DNA of 64,000 bases from Limnanthes douglasii subsp. nivea (lineage: Eukaryota; Streptophyta; Magnoliopsida; Brassicales; Limnanthaceae): positions 124,621,706 to 124,685,705 of the forward strand of contig JAUPFV010000004.1 of NCBI GenBank assembly GCA_036936605.1, in the 5' to 3' direction. Every line of letters starts with the position of its first letter. Within the stretch, counting starts at the first letter, position 1. The notes beneath the pieces are model-generated. The model saw nothing but the letters and a program-made list of their open reading frames with translations. It did no database searches and had not been told where the DNA came from. A program made the position numbers and the translations under genes. This document shows, in pieces, positions 20,841-31,744 of this stretch.

Positions 20841-21350
20841 GTAGTGCACATATCATACATAATATCGTACTCTCATAGTTCCACAAACCATCTTGTTAAC
20901 TGCCAAGATATATCAATTTTTTGCAGCACATACCTCAGGGGGGAATGAGGTTCAGAGGGTAAGAATATGTCTATGGAAATATGGTCGCATATTGCATGCT
21001 GCCACCACCAAGCCGAGGGCCAGTTTCTCTAGATTGAGGTATTGAATCTCCACCTCGAGAAGAGTTAACCTGACATAGTAGATTGGTCAATGCACTCCCT
21101 ATGGTTCACGAACTAACACCCCACTAACCAAAAAATCTAAAATATAAAGGTAGAGATAGAGTGGTTCACTTGGTTTAGGGGTGGAGAGAATCTCTGGTGA
21201 GGTTAAGTAGTTTTGAGTACATTGAATGCTTCACTACATTTATCGTTCCAGATGAATTTATTGGCTCCTTGAAGGAATTCAAAGATGGGTTGGCTTTTGT
21301 CCGACTTTAAAATACGATAGTGTCGCCAGTCTCCTGATCATACACTATAA
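20841..21350 (-). pseudogene. E1a RNase H (broken)
   Basis: Between RT and the second RNase H the - strand carries decayed RNase H sequence, for example 'LEVEIQYLNLEKLALGL' near 21030 and 'NQFIWND' near 21245. It is recognised mainly from position and the L-N-L-E-K-L-A-L motif. Many stops. Confidence 0.6.
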
Positions 21351-21389
21351 CTCTTTAATATTCCTACGGGGTTCCAAATGCAACAATGT

Positions 21390-22140
21390 CCTTAAATGAT
21401 CCAGATTAGCCTTCATCATATTTTTGCTAACCACGTAACTTATGAATTTACCACTTCGAACGCCAAAAGAACACTTCAAAGGTTTCAAATTGAGGTTAAA
21501 TTACCGCAATGTTGCAAATATGTTCCTAAGGACCTCAAGTTACTGACTCCCAATGGTGCTCTTGACCAACATGTCGTCGTATCGTTAAACCTGCGTTCTT
21601 TAAACCTAAAGACATAGTGGTTTAGCAGTAATGACCCCTTTATGTCTAAAATATTATGTGCTCCTCGTTTATTGGGATGCATGAGAATCTAGTTTTCGCC
21701 TAAATAAAAGTCCATAAACGAGAGAAACTCAAAACCTAATGTCGAGTCCATGAGCTGGGTATGGGGAAATGGTAGTGTATCCTTTGGGTAGTCCTAGTTG
21801 AGGTTGGTGAAATCAATACACATGCTCCATTGGCCTTCTTCTTTACTAGGACCAGGTTAGCTACCCACACCGAGTATTTCGATTTGCGGATATATCTTAG
21901 CCTCAAGAGTTTGTACACCTCTTTGGTGATGGCCTTGACCTTTTCTGCTGAGATCGTGCACCACTTTTTCCGAACCGGCCTCGCTCGCATGTTGAAAAAA
22001 AGTTTGTGACATATAACAAAAGGATCGACCCCTGACACATCATTAGTGCTACCAACAAAAATATTCATATTATGTCGTAATAGATTAATTAAAGTAGTTC
22101 TAAAAATGGGGTCTATTTGATTATCGATACGAAACCTCCT
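21390..22140 (-). pseudogene. E1a reverse transcriptase, N-terminal half best kept (broken)
   Basis: 21736-22068 reads 'RARPVRKKWCTISAEKVKAI', 'YKLLRLRYIRKSKYSVWVAN' and 'LVLVKKKANGACVLI' on the - strand. This is the start of a Tat RT (E3: 'LLSICHIRESHYPVWASNPV', 'LVRKKNGKWRMCVDFTDLN'). Downstream, around 21500-21680, the catalytic region is degraded and I could not read an intact YIDD. Confidence 0.8.
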
Positions 22141-22199
22141 GCCCTAAACCAGGGCTTCTTTACTTGCGTCTCTGTTAGGACTGAAGACCATATTATTCT

Positions 22200-22448
22200 C
22201 TCGGGGGTAGTCCCCACCCCATCGTCAGTTAGTTGCTACCGTAGTGGTTTGAACTACTCTACGACGATGGCGTAACAAGTTCTCGTAGTCTGGTGGCTCC
22301 TTATGCTGATCCTTACTATACTTTCGACGAGGTAATTTACATATTATCAAAATGTATACGGTATAACCTCCATCTGATGTAACCATACTCGATCAATGAT
22401 GACGTAGTAAAAGCTGGGGGCATCCAAAATCATAAAACACGTCTTGAT
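22200..22448 (-). pseudogene. E1a protease remnant lacking its active site
   Basis: Directly after the Gag end, the - strand reads 'FMILDAPSFYYVIIDRVWLH'. This is the C-terminal half of a Tat protease (E3: 'VVNAPTSYNAILGRSWLSRM'). The N-terminal half with D-T-G-S-S should lie between Gag and this block but is absent, so an internal deletion of a few hundred bases has removed it. The element would be unable to process its polyprotein. Confidence 0.65.
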
Positions 22449-24067
22449 TTATTTCTTGGTGTTGTCGTAGCCAACCGTTACCATTAACTCACCCTCGTCT
22501 TGTCGTTTGATGAATTGTACTAACTCTTCATTATCGACGACTCGTTTGATTTCTTCCTTAAACTGCCAACAATCGTCGGTTGGGTGACCATGCTTATTAT
22601 AGTAAAAATAGAAGTGTCGATTAGAATGCTTATAACCGAGAGCTTGCATGCTTAACGGAAGCTGATATCGGGCTTGTTCTTTAGTTCAATCTTAAACTAC
22701 TGATATCATTTCCGTCAAAGGTGTAAATCTGTGTGTTGGGTTATCATAATAAACAACCCTTCTACCTCCCGATCTCCACAGACCATCGTAGTATCCATTA
22801 TCGTCGACCATCCAATGCTTCGATGATGCTGGTTTGAGTCATGTTGTACTATATTATGAAAGTAAAATGAGTTACCTTTTTGGGCGTCATCCACCCAAAT
22901 AATCTGATCTGCCCGTCCAGGAGGTCATCCATCTTCTTTACTAGGAAACAGACCAGATTGGCATATAACTTTCCCTTACAGTGCAAAGCCACTTCAATGG
23001 CACTACCACTATAGGATCTTCCAAATCGGGCAATACGTTCATAATATTCACGAACCTTCTGACATAGTTTTTAGTGACTCGCCCCTTATTTGATACAAAT
23101 CAGTAATCAAATCGCTCTCCTTCTTGGGCTCCTTGTTGCCCAAGAACCCATCTCTCAAAGCACTATAAAGTCTTGAAAAATCACGTATAAACTCATTCGG
23201 TAACCCACTAAATCATTTCATAACGTTACCATCAAGAGTCATGGAGAGCGTCCGTTAGAACATTGCGGTGTTGGGGTTGAAAGCTACCATTATGTTTTAA
23301 AATTGTTTGGTATCGTTTTGGGTTCCCTGTACCGTTGTAGGCCTCCGTTGGAAATTAAAAAATTTGCGGGGGAGCTTGACCTCTAAAATTATTTTCCATG
23401 AAAGAGGATTCATTGAGGACGTAGGCTGCCATCTTGGGACGAACCTAGTCGTACTGAATAACATGGTTTACCCTAGATCATTTGGGCACTGCTTGGCCAG
23501 ACTCACCACCTTGCTCTTGGCTCTCGGATCGCTTACTATTACCCTCACCTTCGCTAAATTTTGCCTATTTTACGGTCTTACCCCTCTACTCGCTTTGCTG
23601 GTTTATGGAATTGACTTCTGCTTGCCTTGGCCGCCTTCCAACATTTTCACAGTCAACGCTTCGAAGGTGTCACTCATTTTTGGCGAGTGTAGCATTGGCC
23701 TTCTCGTCCTTGGTTTCTTGTAGCTGCATCAATTTAAGCTACTCATGCTTTATTTTCTTGATATGTGTTTCTAAAAGGTGATCGATAAATGTGGTCACCT
23801 GGATACTTGGGTTAGTAATGAGCTCAGTCTAAGCCGGCACGATGTCTCGCCGACGGGATCGAAAATGATGCCGATAACATCATAGAAAGGTTCTCTTACA
23901 GTTAGAGTTCCCTTCGTGGCGGTGGTCGGGCGGGAGAGAGTTGGATTGGTTGTTAGGATGGTTTCAGAGGTTAAGTTGTTGGTTACCTCTAAGACAACCG
24001 CTTCCCTACTAGCTGGAAGGTTTCTATGCGTTGCCTTCCTTTTAGTCTTGGATCTTGTTATCACCAT
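22449..24067 (-). pseudogene. gag: E1a gag (broken)
   Basis: The ATG at 24067 opens 'MVITRSKTKRKATHRNLPAS', a basic N-terminus. After a poorly readable middle part, the capsid block appears near 23000-23160 as 'GRVTKNYVRRFVNIMNVLPD' (compare E3 'GESLKNYTNRFVKKKTDMEY'). The zinc-knuckle region at 22449-22649 reads 'YYNKHGHPTDDCWQFKEEI'. The first two Cys of the knuckle are replaced by aromatic residues while His and the last Cys remain. Frames change at least twice. The product would have been the RNA-binding structural protein. Confidence 0.75.
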
Positions 24068-24099
24068 TGTAAAGTTTTGATATTATTTGTCACTACAGT

Positions 24100-24117
24100 T
24101 CAAATAGACTGCACAAA
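24100..24117 (-). promoter_or_regulatory. E1a primer-binding site (decayed)
   Basis: On the - strand 'ttgtgcagtctatttgaa' follows the 5' LTR and agrees at about 12 of 18 positions with the Tat primer site TGGCGCCGTCTGTGGGAA. It is recognisable by position more than by sequence. Confidence 0.5.
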
Positions 24118-24120
24118 ATC

Positions 24121-24639
24121 TATTAAGGGAAATAATCACAAATATATGCCAAATATATAACATTATTAATTCACAAATATATGCCAAATATATAACATTA
24201 TTAATTCAAAAATAAAATATATGATTTACATAATCCTAGTCATATATATACAACTCCTCTAGAACTCTCTTCTATTAATGATATAACTGCTTGTTTGAAC
24301 GTGGACTGCTTTGTGTGAACGTGGACTGGTGGAGTTAGTATCGATTACTCTTTTCCACGATCAGTTATGTTGTACGATCATTAATGTTAGTGAGACATAG
24401 GGAGCGACGGTTATGACTGGCGTCAATAAGGTAGTTAACCTCTTTGTAAGTTGTTGAGCCGTTTTCCGAGAGGTAATCCCTAATCGTTCATAACATTTGG
24501 TCTAGATTATTCTAATCGAGCCCGAGTGTATATCTTTTGCTCGATTTGGATCTTCATTGTCCGGTGTTGAAGATAACCATCTTAACCGAGGGGCTTTAAT
24601 ATCGTGTTCCTATCTTGCCCTATGTTAATGGCCTTATCA
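24121..24639 (-). repeat. E1a 5' LTR
   Basis: This is the partner of 9697-10164. It is about 50 bp longer because of two internal duplications: the block around 'cacaaatatatgccaaatat' occurs twice (24132-24200), and 'gtgaacgtggact' is repeated near 24300-24330. The outer end reads TGATAAGG on the - strand. Confidence 0.9.
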
Positions 24640-24644
24640 TCGTG

Positions 24645-26190
24645 ATCGTAATGGTATGCACAAAAATATCAGTGAGACCTTTCATAGTCGGAGGTTAACA
24701 TGATACACGGAGGCCGATACTTTGCCCTCCCTTTTTGTTTAAAAAAATGGTCGCTATGTTGTTGGCCAAATGTGTAATTTACGAGCCGTTTTTTCATAAT
24801 AAAAGATCCTCAGTTTACTCACCAGAACTATTATGACCTCGTCTCGTCTGGTTTGTCACTTTTCTTTCTATATGGTGCTAAAAACTTTGATACTTGGGAT
24901 TTGAGGTAGGACGAGTATGAAAAGTCTCACTTTTTAGAGTCTTCGACTCTGATGAACTGATCCGATCTTACCAAAATACCTCGCCTAATCTGAACAGAGA
25001 AGCTAACAAGGTAACTGTATAATGGCCCTTCCATATCCACTCCTCTCTTAAATGCTACCACAACAATATCAATATTATACTTTGACAAAACGCTCATCTC
25101 ATAAACAAATCTATGGATGTAGTTTTTTACTATTTCTCCTCTTCTTTGGTATAATTCATGATGCAATTGTTTTACTTCTTCTGTACCATGTTGACAACAA
25201 TCAATTCCTAAAATCATTCCACAAACGTTCAAAATCTTGAATTGTTCTCTTTGGTAGACTACTGAACGAGTCGAGCGCATTTCCCAAAAAAACGTCAGAA
25301 GAAAGCCCTGCAAAGTAAAATTTTGTCCGAGTTGAAACACAACATCATATTCTTAAATTATTCGAGATGATGCTCGGGGTCCCCTGTCCCATCCTAAGTG
25401 TCTATTCGGTAAGGATCAAACTTGCAGGGAAGTTTTCCTTCAAGAATTTTACTAACAAAAAGAGATTCATGAAGTACGTAAGCTATAATTTTTGTCTTTC
25501 CTTATTATACTTTATCGTGTTTATTTGATTAACACCTTATTACTCGATTGATTCTCATGCTAGGAACCGTTATTTTTCTTTTTTCCCACTAATCACACCC
25601 ACCTGCTCATCACCGTCTATCTTGTTTTTTTTATTTTTCTGAAAAATACACCTTACTGATTTCTTTGTTGACTCAATGTTTTTCTTTATTTTATAATAAG
25701 ACCCTTTATGGACGTAATTATAGTGCTTCAGTTAATTTTTCTATCCTTACTATGGCTCATTTTTTAGAGATTTGATGTGTATTCCCGAGATTTGAATAAT
25801 AGATGAAGTAGTTGACATACGTTGCTTGGATGAGAATTCTTCTTAGAGCGGTTTATTGTTGGCGTTCATGTGGATTGTTGCATTAATCGAGCCACCTTGG
25901 GTTTGGTTGCCCCCATATTGTGTTCCGGCCACCGCTTTGATTGGTTGATTATCGTCCATTTTTATGACTACTTGAGCTCTCTGTTCCCGATTAACTATGG
26001 TGTACGTAAAGGTGGCACAACCTAGAATTGTATCTCACAATAGGTAGTTTTGGTTAGCTAGTGAGCTTCTCACGATTCCCAAAGCAGTTACCGGATCGTC
26101 TCAAATAAGATAGATCCCTAGATTTTCCATTTTGATTCTTCATATGGTCATCACCATATGTATGCTAAATTTGATCCCTTAAATAGAGAA
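24645..26190 (-). pseudogene. gag: E1 gag, main part (broken)
   Basis: The - strand open piece 24927-25340 reads 'VKQLHHELYQRRGEIVKNYI' then 'HRFVYEMSVLSKYNIDIV', the capsid region of a Tat Gag. Near 24645-24680 follows 'YFCAYHYDH', the first half of the zinc knuckle (Cys and His present), where E1a interrupts. The knuckle continues at 9696 with 'HATENCW'. Upstream, 25400-26190 should hold the N-terminus but is too decayed to translate. Confidence 0.75.
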
Positions 26191-26195
26191 AAATG

Positions 26196-26213
26196 TTCTC
26201 ACAGATGATGCCA
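26196..26213 (-). promoter_or_regulatory. E1 primer-binding site
   Basis: On the - strand 'tggcatcatctgtgagaa' sits 4 nt inside the 5' LTR. It differs from the E3 site 'tggcgccgtctgtgggaa' at only a few positions, and confirms that E1 runs on the - strand. Confidence 0.8.
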
Positions 26214-26217
26214 AATT

Positions 26218-26858
26218 TGATAAGGGAATTCCTTCTCAAATACAATGTCAAGATAATAACGATTGATCAATAAAGAAAATGATTACAACTCAAGTAATTT
26301 TTATATATCATAATATAATTATCCTTTTACATCAAGGGTTTTACCAATATTTATAATTCTCACGAGACAATTTATCTCTACTTTTATTTTTTAACTGTTA
26401 CTACTTTGAACGTGTTAACGCGACTTAAATACTGGTCACGATTTCTACTAAATATGTAAACACATTTATGTGTAACGTATGATAAGGTGACACATTTTAG
26501 CCTATAATAACCATATGAGCATCTATTTTCTATGCTCGACTTGTATTCTCATCTGGTAGATCGTTTCTCTCGTCTTGTAGCGCTTGTCACCCTCATCATG
26601 CATATGTTTGCTTTGACATTTAGTTATCTTGAATTATCGTTGACCACTCTTGCTTTGTGAATGCTTGCCTTGTCCTTTATTACCTTGTATTATTTTTGTG
26701 ACTTTCTTCTGGTATCTTATTACCCTCGTCTTATCAGTGCTCACCTATTATTGTAGTTTTGTTGCATTACATGCAATTTACCCTTTTGTTAGTCTTTAAT
26801 ATAAGCTTACCTCATCATTATAAGGAATACACAATATTTTCAAGGTATAGCTTTATCA
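26218..26858 (-). repeat. E1 5' LTR
   Basis: 641 bp; its ends are 'tgataagggaattcc' and 'tagctttatca'. It shares both edges with the shorter copy at 7145-7350. On the - strand it begins TGATAAAG like the other Tat LTRs here. Confidence 0.85.
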
Positions 26859-27620
26859 CTTATTATAATGACCATAGACATTTAAAAGAGATTGATTTAA
26901 GTTAAAAAAAAATAAGATTAAAATGTTGATAAATATAAGTTTTGTTATAGGAAATAAAGTGAGACGAGAGATGGAAAAATCAGAAGAGATAGTCTAAAAC
27001 AATAAAAGACTGATAAACAAGAGCTTTGTACAGTTTCTGAAGGATACACTTTGTCTTGGATGTCACATTCGTCAAGAAAAACGTACAAGAAATATTTGGA
27101 AGTTATCTTATAGAAACATTTATCTATGCATCTATTTAGGAAACCCACTTTGACATTATCTTTCACTGATAGGATGATTGGTAACACCACATGAAGATGC
27201 TTTGTTGGTGACTTTAGAAAATTGTTGGGGGTGATAATAAGAAGGGTGATGATTGATACTAGAAGTTCAGTTAACGTATTCTATAAGAAAGATCGTGATC
27301 AAATGACTAATATTATACCATTTAAAAAGACCGATATGAATTTGGAAAGTTTCACCAAACGATAAACCAACTATATTGGGAAACTTTATTTAACAATATA
27401 TATTGGAAGAAAGAGAACACAAAAAACAATTACTACATTATTTATGATTCCTGATGTTCCAAGTTTTTATAATGAAATTTTAGGGTGACTATTGTTGTAT
27501 GGGATGAAGGTTGTAGTGTCGCATTACCATCAGTGTGTTAAGTACTATGTTAGGGGGAAATTATGGTTATTAGAGGAAGCTAAAAAATAGCTAGATATTG
27601 TTATTCTTCGTCATTAGATT
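26859..27620 (+). pseudogene. Host0 gag end and protease (broken)
   Basis: The sequence resumes the gag knuckle of 7144 with 'YNDHRHLKEIDL'. After a decayed spacer it gives 'PHEDALLVTLENCWG', then 'VMIDTRSSVNV' near 27250, the aspartic protease active site. Next come 'VPSFYNEILG' and 'VVVSHYHQCVKY' near 27450-27540 (E3: 'APTSYNAILG', 'GVISTVHQCLKY'). The catalytic D-T-G reads D-T-R. Stops separate the pieces. Confidence 0.75.
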
Positions 27621-27929
27621 ATTGGACTATATCCCATAGCAACAACATAATTCATCAAGGGAGTTATCGATGGTTGAATGAAGTGAACCCTTGCTGAAGT
27701 TTAAGAAATGTAAGGTAGATGATCCACAAGAAAATTCAAATAAAATAGAGTCCGTAGAAGAAGTAATAGATTTGGTTCTGGGCGATGGTAAAGTAGTTAA
27801 GATTAGTAATTTTTAGATGAGGGTTTGAAGAAAAAGTTGGTAACTTGTTTGAAAATAGATATGCATGATTTTGCATAAAGTATTTTAATGTAACATGAGT
27901 GAGTAGGTCGATTATTTATCATGAGTTAT

Positions 27930-29278
27930 CAAAAAATAGGAGGCTAATGCCAATCCGTAAAAAGAAGAAGATCATTTTCAGCGGATAAGTGTGAGGTTAT
28001 AGTTCAAGAAGTTGACCTGCTATTAAAAGTTGGGCATATCCGAGAATCAAAATATCCTACTTGGTTGCCAGATCCAGTGTTGGCTAAGAATAAAAATTGA
28101 CACTGGATGGTGTGTGTGGACTTTACTGATCTTAATTATGTTTGCCCAAAGGATATTTTCCCTTTGCTAAGAGTTGATCAACTCGTAGATACAACTGTTG
28201 GTCATGAGTATTTATCATTCATTGATACACATTCAGGGTATAATCATATTAAGATGCATCTGAATGATGAATAAAGTACAAAATTTTCAACAGATAAGGG
28301 ATTATATTGTTATAAAGTGATATTATTCGGTTTGAAAATTGTTGGACCTATATATCAAAGGCTTGTGAATCGTATTTTTACTAAGAAATTGGGTAGAAAT
28401 ATGAATTCTTATATAATTGAGATGATAATTAAAAGCAATGAAGCAAGAAATCATGTGTCATCATTGCTTGAAATATTTGATAATTTGAGAAAATATAATA
28501 TGAAGTTGAATTCGATATAGTGTACATTCGTAGTTAAATTTGAAAATTTTCTTAAGTCTGTAATAAGTAAAAGGGAAATTGAATCCAATCTAAATTATTT
28601 CAAGGTGTTGTTTGAAATATCTCCACTGAAGTCTATTAAGGAAGTTAAAAAATTAATAGGTCCGTTGGGAGTATTGTTAAAATTTATTTCTAAAATGCCA
28701 GATATAAGTCATTTTCTTTAATATTTTAAAAATAACTAAGAAATTCACTTGAGATGATAAGTGCACTAAGGAATTTAATAAATTGAATAAGTTTTTAACT
28801 TCACCATAATTTTTGTTGATACTTAATGATATATATATATATATATATATATATGACGGTTTCTGAATTTGTCGTTAATGGTGTTCTTATTAGAGAGGCT
28901 GATGGAATTCAAAAACCAATATATTATCTTAAGAATACATTATTTGATGCTAAAACCGAATACTTAAATTTGAAGAAATTGGCTCCGGGTTTAGTTGTAG
29001 TTGCGAGGAAAATTGGACCTTATTTTCAAATTCATGTGATAATTTTACGAATATTGTTTCTTTTAAATAATATGCTTTGAGAAACATATGTGTTTGGACG
29101 ATTGAAGATGTGGTCGATTGAGTTAGGTGAGTATGAGATATAGTTCGAGCCAATAACAGTGATGAGAACTCAAACTTTGATTGACTCTATTAATGAGTTT
29201 CAACAAGAAATAGTTGATATGGAAGAAGATGAGCTGACATAATTTAAATTAACAAATCAATAGTGGGTTGTTCGAGCA
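27930..29278 (+). pseudogene. Host0 reverse transcriptase and first RNase H (broken)
   Basis: RT fragments follow in order: 'CEVIVQEVDLLLKVGHIRES' near 28000, 'VCVDFTDLNYVCPKD' near 28110, 'HSGYNHIKMH' near 28230, and 28317-28520 with 'LKIVGPIYQRLVNRIFTKKL' and 'NSYIIEMIIKSNEA'. At that last site the catalytic Y-I-D-D has become Y-I-I-E. RNase H is best seen at 28853-29080: 'LIREADGIQKPIYYLKNTLF', 'YLNLKKLAPGLVVVARKI'. A long (AT)n run sits at 28830-28852 just before it. The second RNase H starts at about 29262 ('WVVRA') and is cut at 29278 by E3. Confidence 0.85.
28830..28852. repeat. (AT)n microsatellite inside Host0 pol
   Basis: About eleven AT dinucleotides in a row, within former RNase H coding sequence. 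It gives a spurious Tyr-Ile repeat in the + strand frame. Confidence 0.9.
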
Positions 29279-29748
29279 TGATGAGGGAGAATAAAAGACA
29301 CGAGAGAAAATTGTAAGGAAATAGTTTTATTGGGTAAAAATTGTAAGGAAATGGTTTTATTGGGAGAAAATTGTAAAGTAATCGTTTTATTAAGAGAGAA
29401 TTGTAAAGAAATAGTTTATTGGGAGAGAATTGTAAAGAAGAAGTTGGATTAGGGGAAAATTGTATAGATTACAATAGAAGTAGCCATTATGAAAAAGTGA
29501 AAGGATATAGGGACCAAAGATGTAATAAGTGGGAATTAAAGCGTGTGGGGCCCGCAATTGTACTATAAAAGGACCACACATGCTTCACAGATTCCAAGAT
29601 TGAATAAAATATTACTTTCTCTCTGTACTTAGTCTTATACTCACTTTCTCTCTCTAAAAAGATTCCTTAATAAAGAACTTAATAGTATTTCTACACTAAA
29701 AGATTCTCGTATCACAAAATTACCCCCTAGCAATTCAAAAACTCTTCA
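29279..29748 (+). repeat. E3 5' LTR
   Basis: 470 bp. Positions about 29311-29455 hold four to five copies of a ~30-bp unit around 'aattgtaaagaaatag' and 'ttttattgggag'. A TATA box (TATAAAA, 29564-29570) is followed by AATAAA at 29603-29608 and a CT-rich stretch. It differs from the 3' LTR at roughly 20-30 positions by eye, part of that from a different order of the short repeats. Confidence 0.95.
29564..29570 (+). promoter_or_regulatory. E3 LTR TATA box
   Basis: 'ctataaaaggacc' lies in the last third of the LTR, also present at 40108-40114 in the 3' copy. Transcription of the element would start about 30 bp downstream. Confidence 0.75.
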
Positions 29749-29749
29749 G

Positions 29750-29766
29750 TGGCGCCGTCTGTGGGA
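29750..29766 (+). promoter_or_regulatory. E3 primer-binding site
   Basis: 'tggcgccgtctgtggga', one base after the LTR. This site type is shared, in decayed form, by Host0, E1 and E2, so they use the same tRNA. I do not assign the tRNA with confidence; the first nine bases equal those of the tRNA-Asp type site. Confidence 0.9.
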
Positions 29767-29826
29767 AACGGAGATTGTTTTAACGAAAATCGCTTCCTGG
29801 AAATAGTTCCAAATACGAGTGGAATT

Positions 29827-31744
29827 ATGGAAGAGAAAGGGGATGATTTTGTTAACAATTGTGAGGAGAATCTGGTGGGTGACGATTATCGGAATGACAT
29901 GGAGTACGAGGCACATGGGGGCGAACGCGTCAGAGCCACTTTTGCTGACTCGAATCTGTTGGCTCGAAGGAACAAATTGTTGCTGGAGATCGAAAGATTG
30001 AAGGCAGAAAAGGAAACTGTTTAGGCAGATCTTCACTCTGAGGTGAGAAGGGAGCCAGCAGTGGAAAAGATGAGCGCAAAACCGATTTTCGTCCTAAAGC
30101 CAGGGATGATAGGTATATAGGATATGAACGAAGATCTTCGAGGAGGAAAGGAAAACGACGTCTGGAGTCATCTGACTCGAGCGATTATTCTCGTTACAAC
30201 TCGTCGGAGTCATCCCCTAAGAAAAATCACAGAAAGAAAAGACATGGTCGAAGACACACAGATCACCGGAGGGGAAGGAGCTCGGAGAGGAAATCTCCAA
30301 GGGAGAAGAGTTATCATACTCGAGTTAATGAGCGGGGTTATGGCCAAACAAATTTTCCCGCTGGAAACCAAAACGTTGGCCCGCGAAATTTGGAGTGGCA
30401 GCATCAATATACTTTACCGTCCAAGGAGAGGTTGTATTTCCCGAGCAATGAAAACTTGAGATCTGATGCTTATCGGACGGGTCATAATTGGAGAGCTTCT
30501 CATTTGTCCCCGGAAATTTAGGTGGGCAATCTCCCAAAGTATTTCGATATCTCGAAGTTAGAAAAGTTAGATGGGACACAAGACCTTGATAACCACATCG
30601 AGCAATTCAAAAACTTCATGATTAATTTCGATGATGATGATAAATTGTTGTGCAGAGGGTTTTCTCAGACCTTCAAGGGGTAGCTTCCAAGTGGTATAAT
30701 AGGCTTCCGCAGGGCTCGATAAAGAATTTCGACATGTTCTAGAATATCTTCAGACAACAGTTTGTGGGGAGAAAAAAATTCAGAGCTAATGGGGATATGA
30801 TAATCTATTGTAGACAAAAAGTTGGGGAAAGCTTGAAGAACTATACCAATCGGTTTGTCAAAAAGAAAACAGACATGGAGTATTGTAAAGACTCAGTGGC
30901 ACTTGCAGCTTTCAGGATGGGCCTGCTCCACGGACTATTAAAGGACAGGGTGGCAGAGAGTCAAGCCATGACCTTCGGAGCATTGTTGGATCAGGTTGAG
31001 AAGAGAATTCTGGTGGAAGAGACACAGACATCTGAGAAAGGATCCGGTGATCAATTGGACCAAAACCAGTTTCAGAGATCTGAGTCTAGTAACCAAGGGC
31101 CTCGTGCCAATGTTCAAGCTAAAAGCACGGGTCAGTGTCCGCCGAGGCAGAAAACAAACCCACAGTATTATGGCAGCCAACAAAATTACAATCAAGGGGC
31201 TAGACCGATTTCGAACAAGTGGGTTCGTCCAGACTATTTCGCGGAGCTAACAGAAAATGTTGCCACGATATATGATAAGACAAGATCAACGGTACCGTTC
31301 ATGAGACCTTTTCCTATTCAAACTCCGAGGGAAAGCAGAAGTGTTAGCAAGTATTGTAAGTATCACGAGGATATCGGGCACGATACGAAAGACTGCATTG
31401 CTTTGAAAAAAGAAGTGCAAGCTTTGATTGAGAATGGCATGTTGCTAGAGTTTGTGAAAAAGAATTCTCAGAAAAATGCGGCGGTAAAGGCTGTTCCAAA
31501 AATCGTTGACACAACTATGGTAATTTCCGAGGAAGTTGACGTTTTTGATATTGAGCAAGAGTATCTGGATCCCAAGGAGGGGAGGAACAACGTAAATATG
31601 GTGGATGAGGTTATTCCGAGGGGGAAAGTAAATGACCTCTGTGCCTTCTTTGAGTCACTGACAATTTTTGGAGGAGATACCATCGCAGGGAATTCTAATA
31701 GCTCGCGGAAAAAGGCATATGGTCAATCTGACTACCCAGATTGA
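29827..31744 (+). pseudogene. gag: E3 gag (three frames, several stops)
   Basis: The ATG at 29827 starts 'MEEKGDDFVNNCEENL' and runs into a short coiled coil ('RRNKLLLEIERLKAEKETV') to a TAG at 30022. After a frameshift, 30130-30520 encodes an Arg/Ser-rich stretch ('SSRRKGKRRLESSDSSD'). The capsid block follows: 'LPKYFDISKLEKLDGTQD', 'GVASKWYNRLPQGSIKNF', 'FRQQFVGRKKFRANGDM', 'GESLKNYTNRFVKKK', through the long open piece ending at 31744. The zinc knuckle 'YCKYHEDIGHDTKDC' is near 31350. In-frame TAG codons at 30519 and 30740 and a one-base insertion near 30655 break it. Apart from these the gene is complete. Confidence 0.9.

Larger units (their letters stand above)
9697..24639 (-). mobile_element. 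E1a: Ty3/gypsy Tat-type element inside E1 gag, carrying Copia1 and a hAT-like insert
   Basis: The LTRs 9697-10164 and 24121-24639 are direct repeats with TG...CA type ends ('ttaagggaaata' ... 'ccttatca'). On the - strand the order is 5' LTR, decayed primer site, gag from ATG 24067, RT, RNase H, second RNase H, integrase (ending near 19250), Copia1, antisense module on the + strand, polypurine tract, 3' LTR. Flanking pentamers CTGTG (9692-9696) and TCGTG (24640-24644) are partly alike. Removing E1a rejoins the two halves of the E1 gag knuckle. The protease active site is missing. Confidence 0.9.
7145..26858 (-). mobile_element. E1: Ty3/gypsy Tat-type element inside Host0 gag, itself split by E1a
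   Basis: E1 lies on the - strand. Its 5' LTR is at 26218-26858 and a shortened 3' LTR at 7145 to about 7350. From the 5' side it reads: primer site, gag (26190 to 24645), the E1a insertion, end of gag, protease, RT, RNase H (to about 7350). The second RNase H and integrase are not present, so the 3' half has been deleted. Flanking pentamers TTTAT (7140-7144) and CTTAT (26859-26863) agree at four of five bases, as an old target duplication. Removing E1 reconnects the Host0 gag knuckle in frame. All its genes are broken. Confidence 0.85.
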
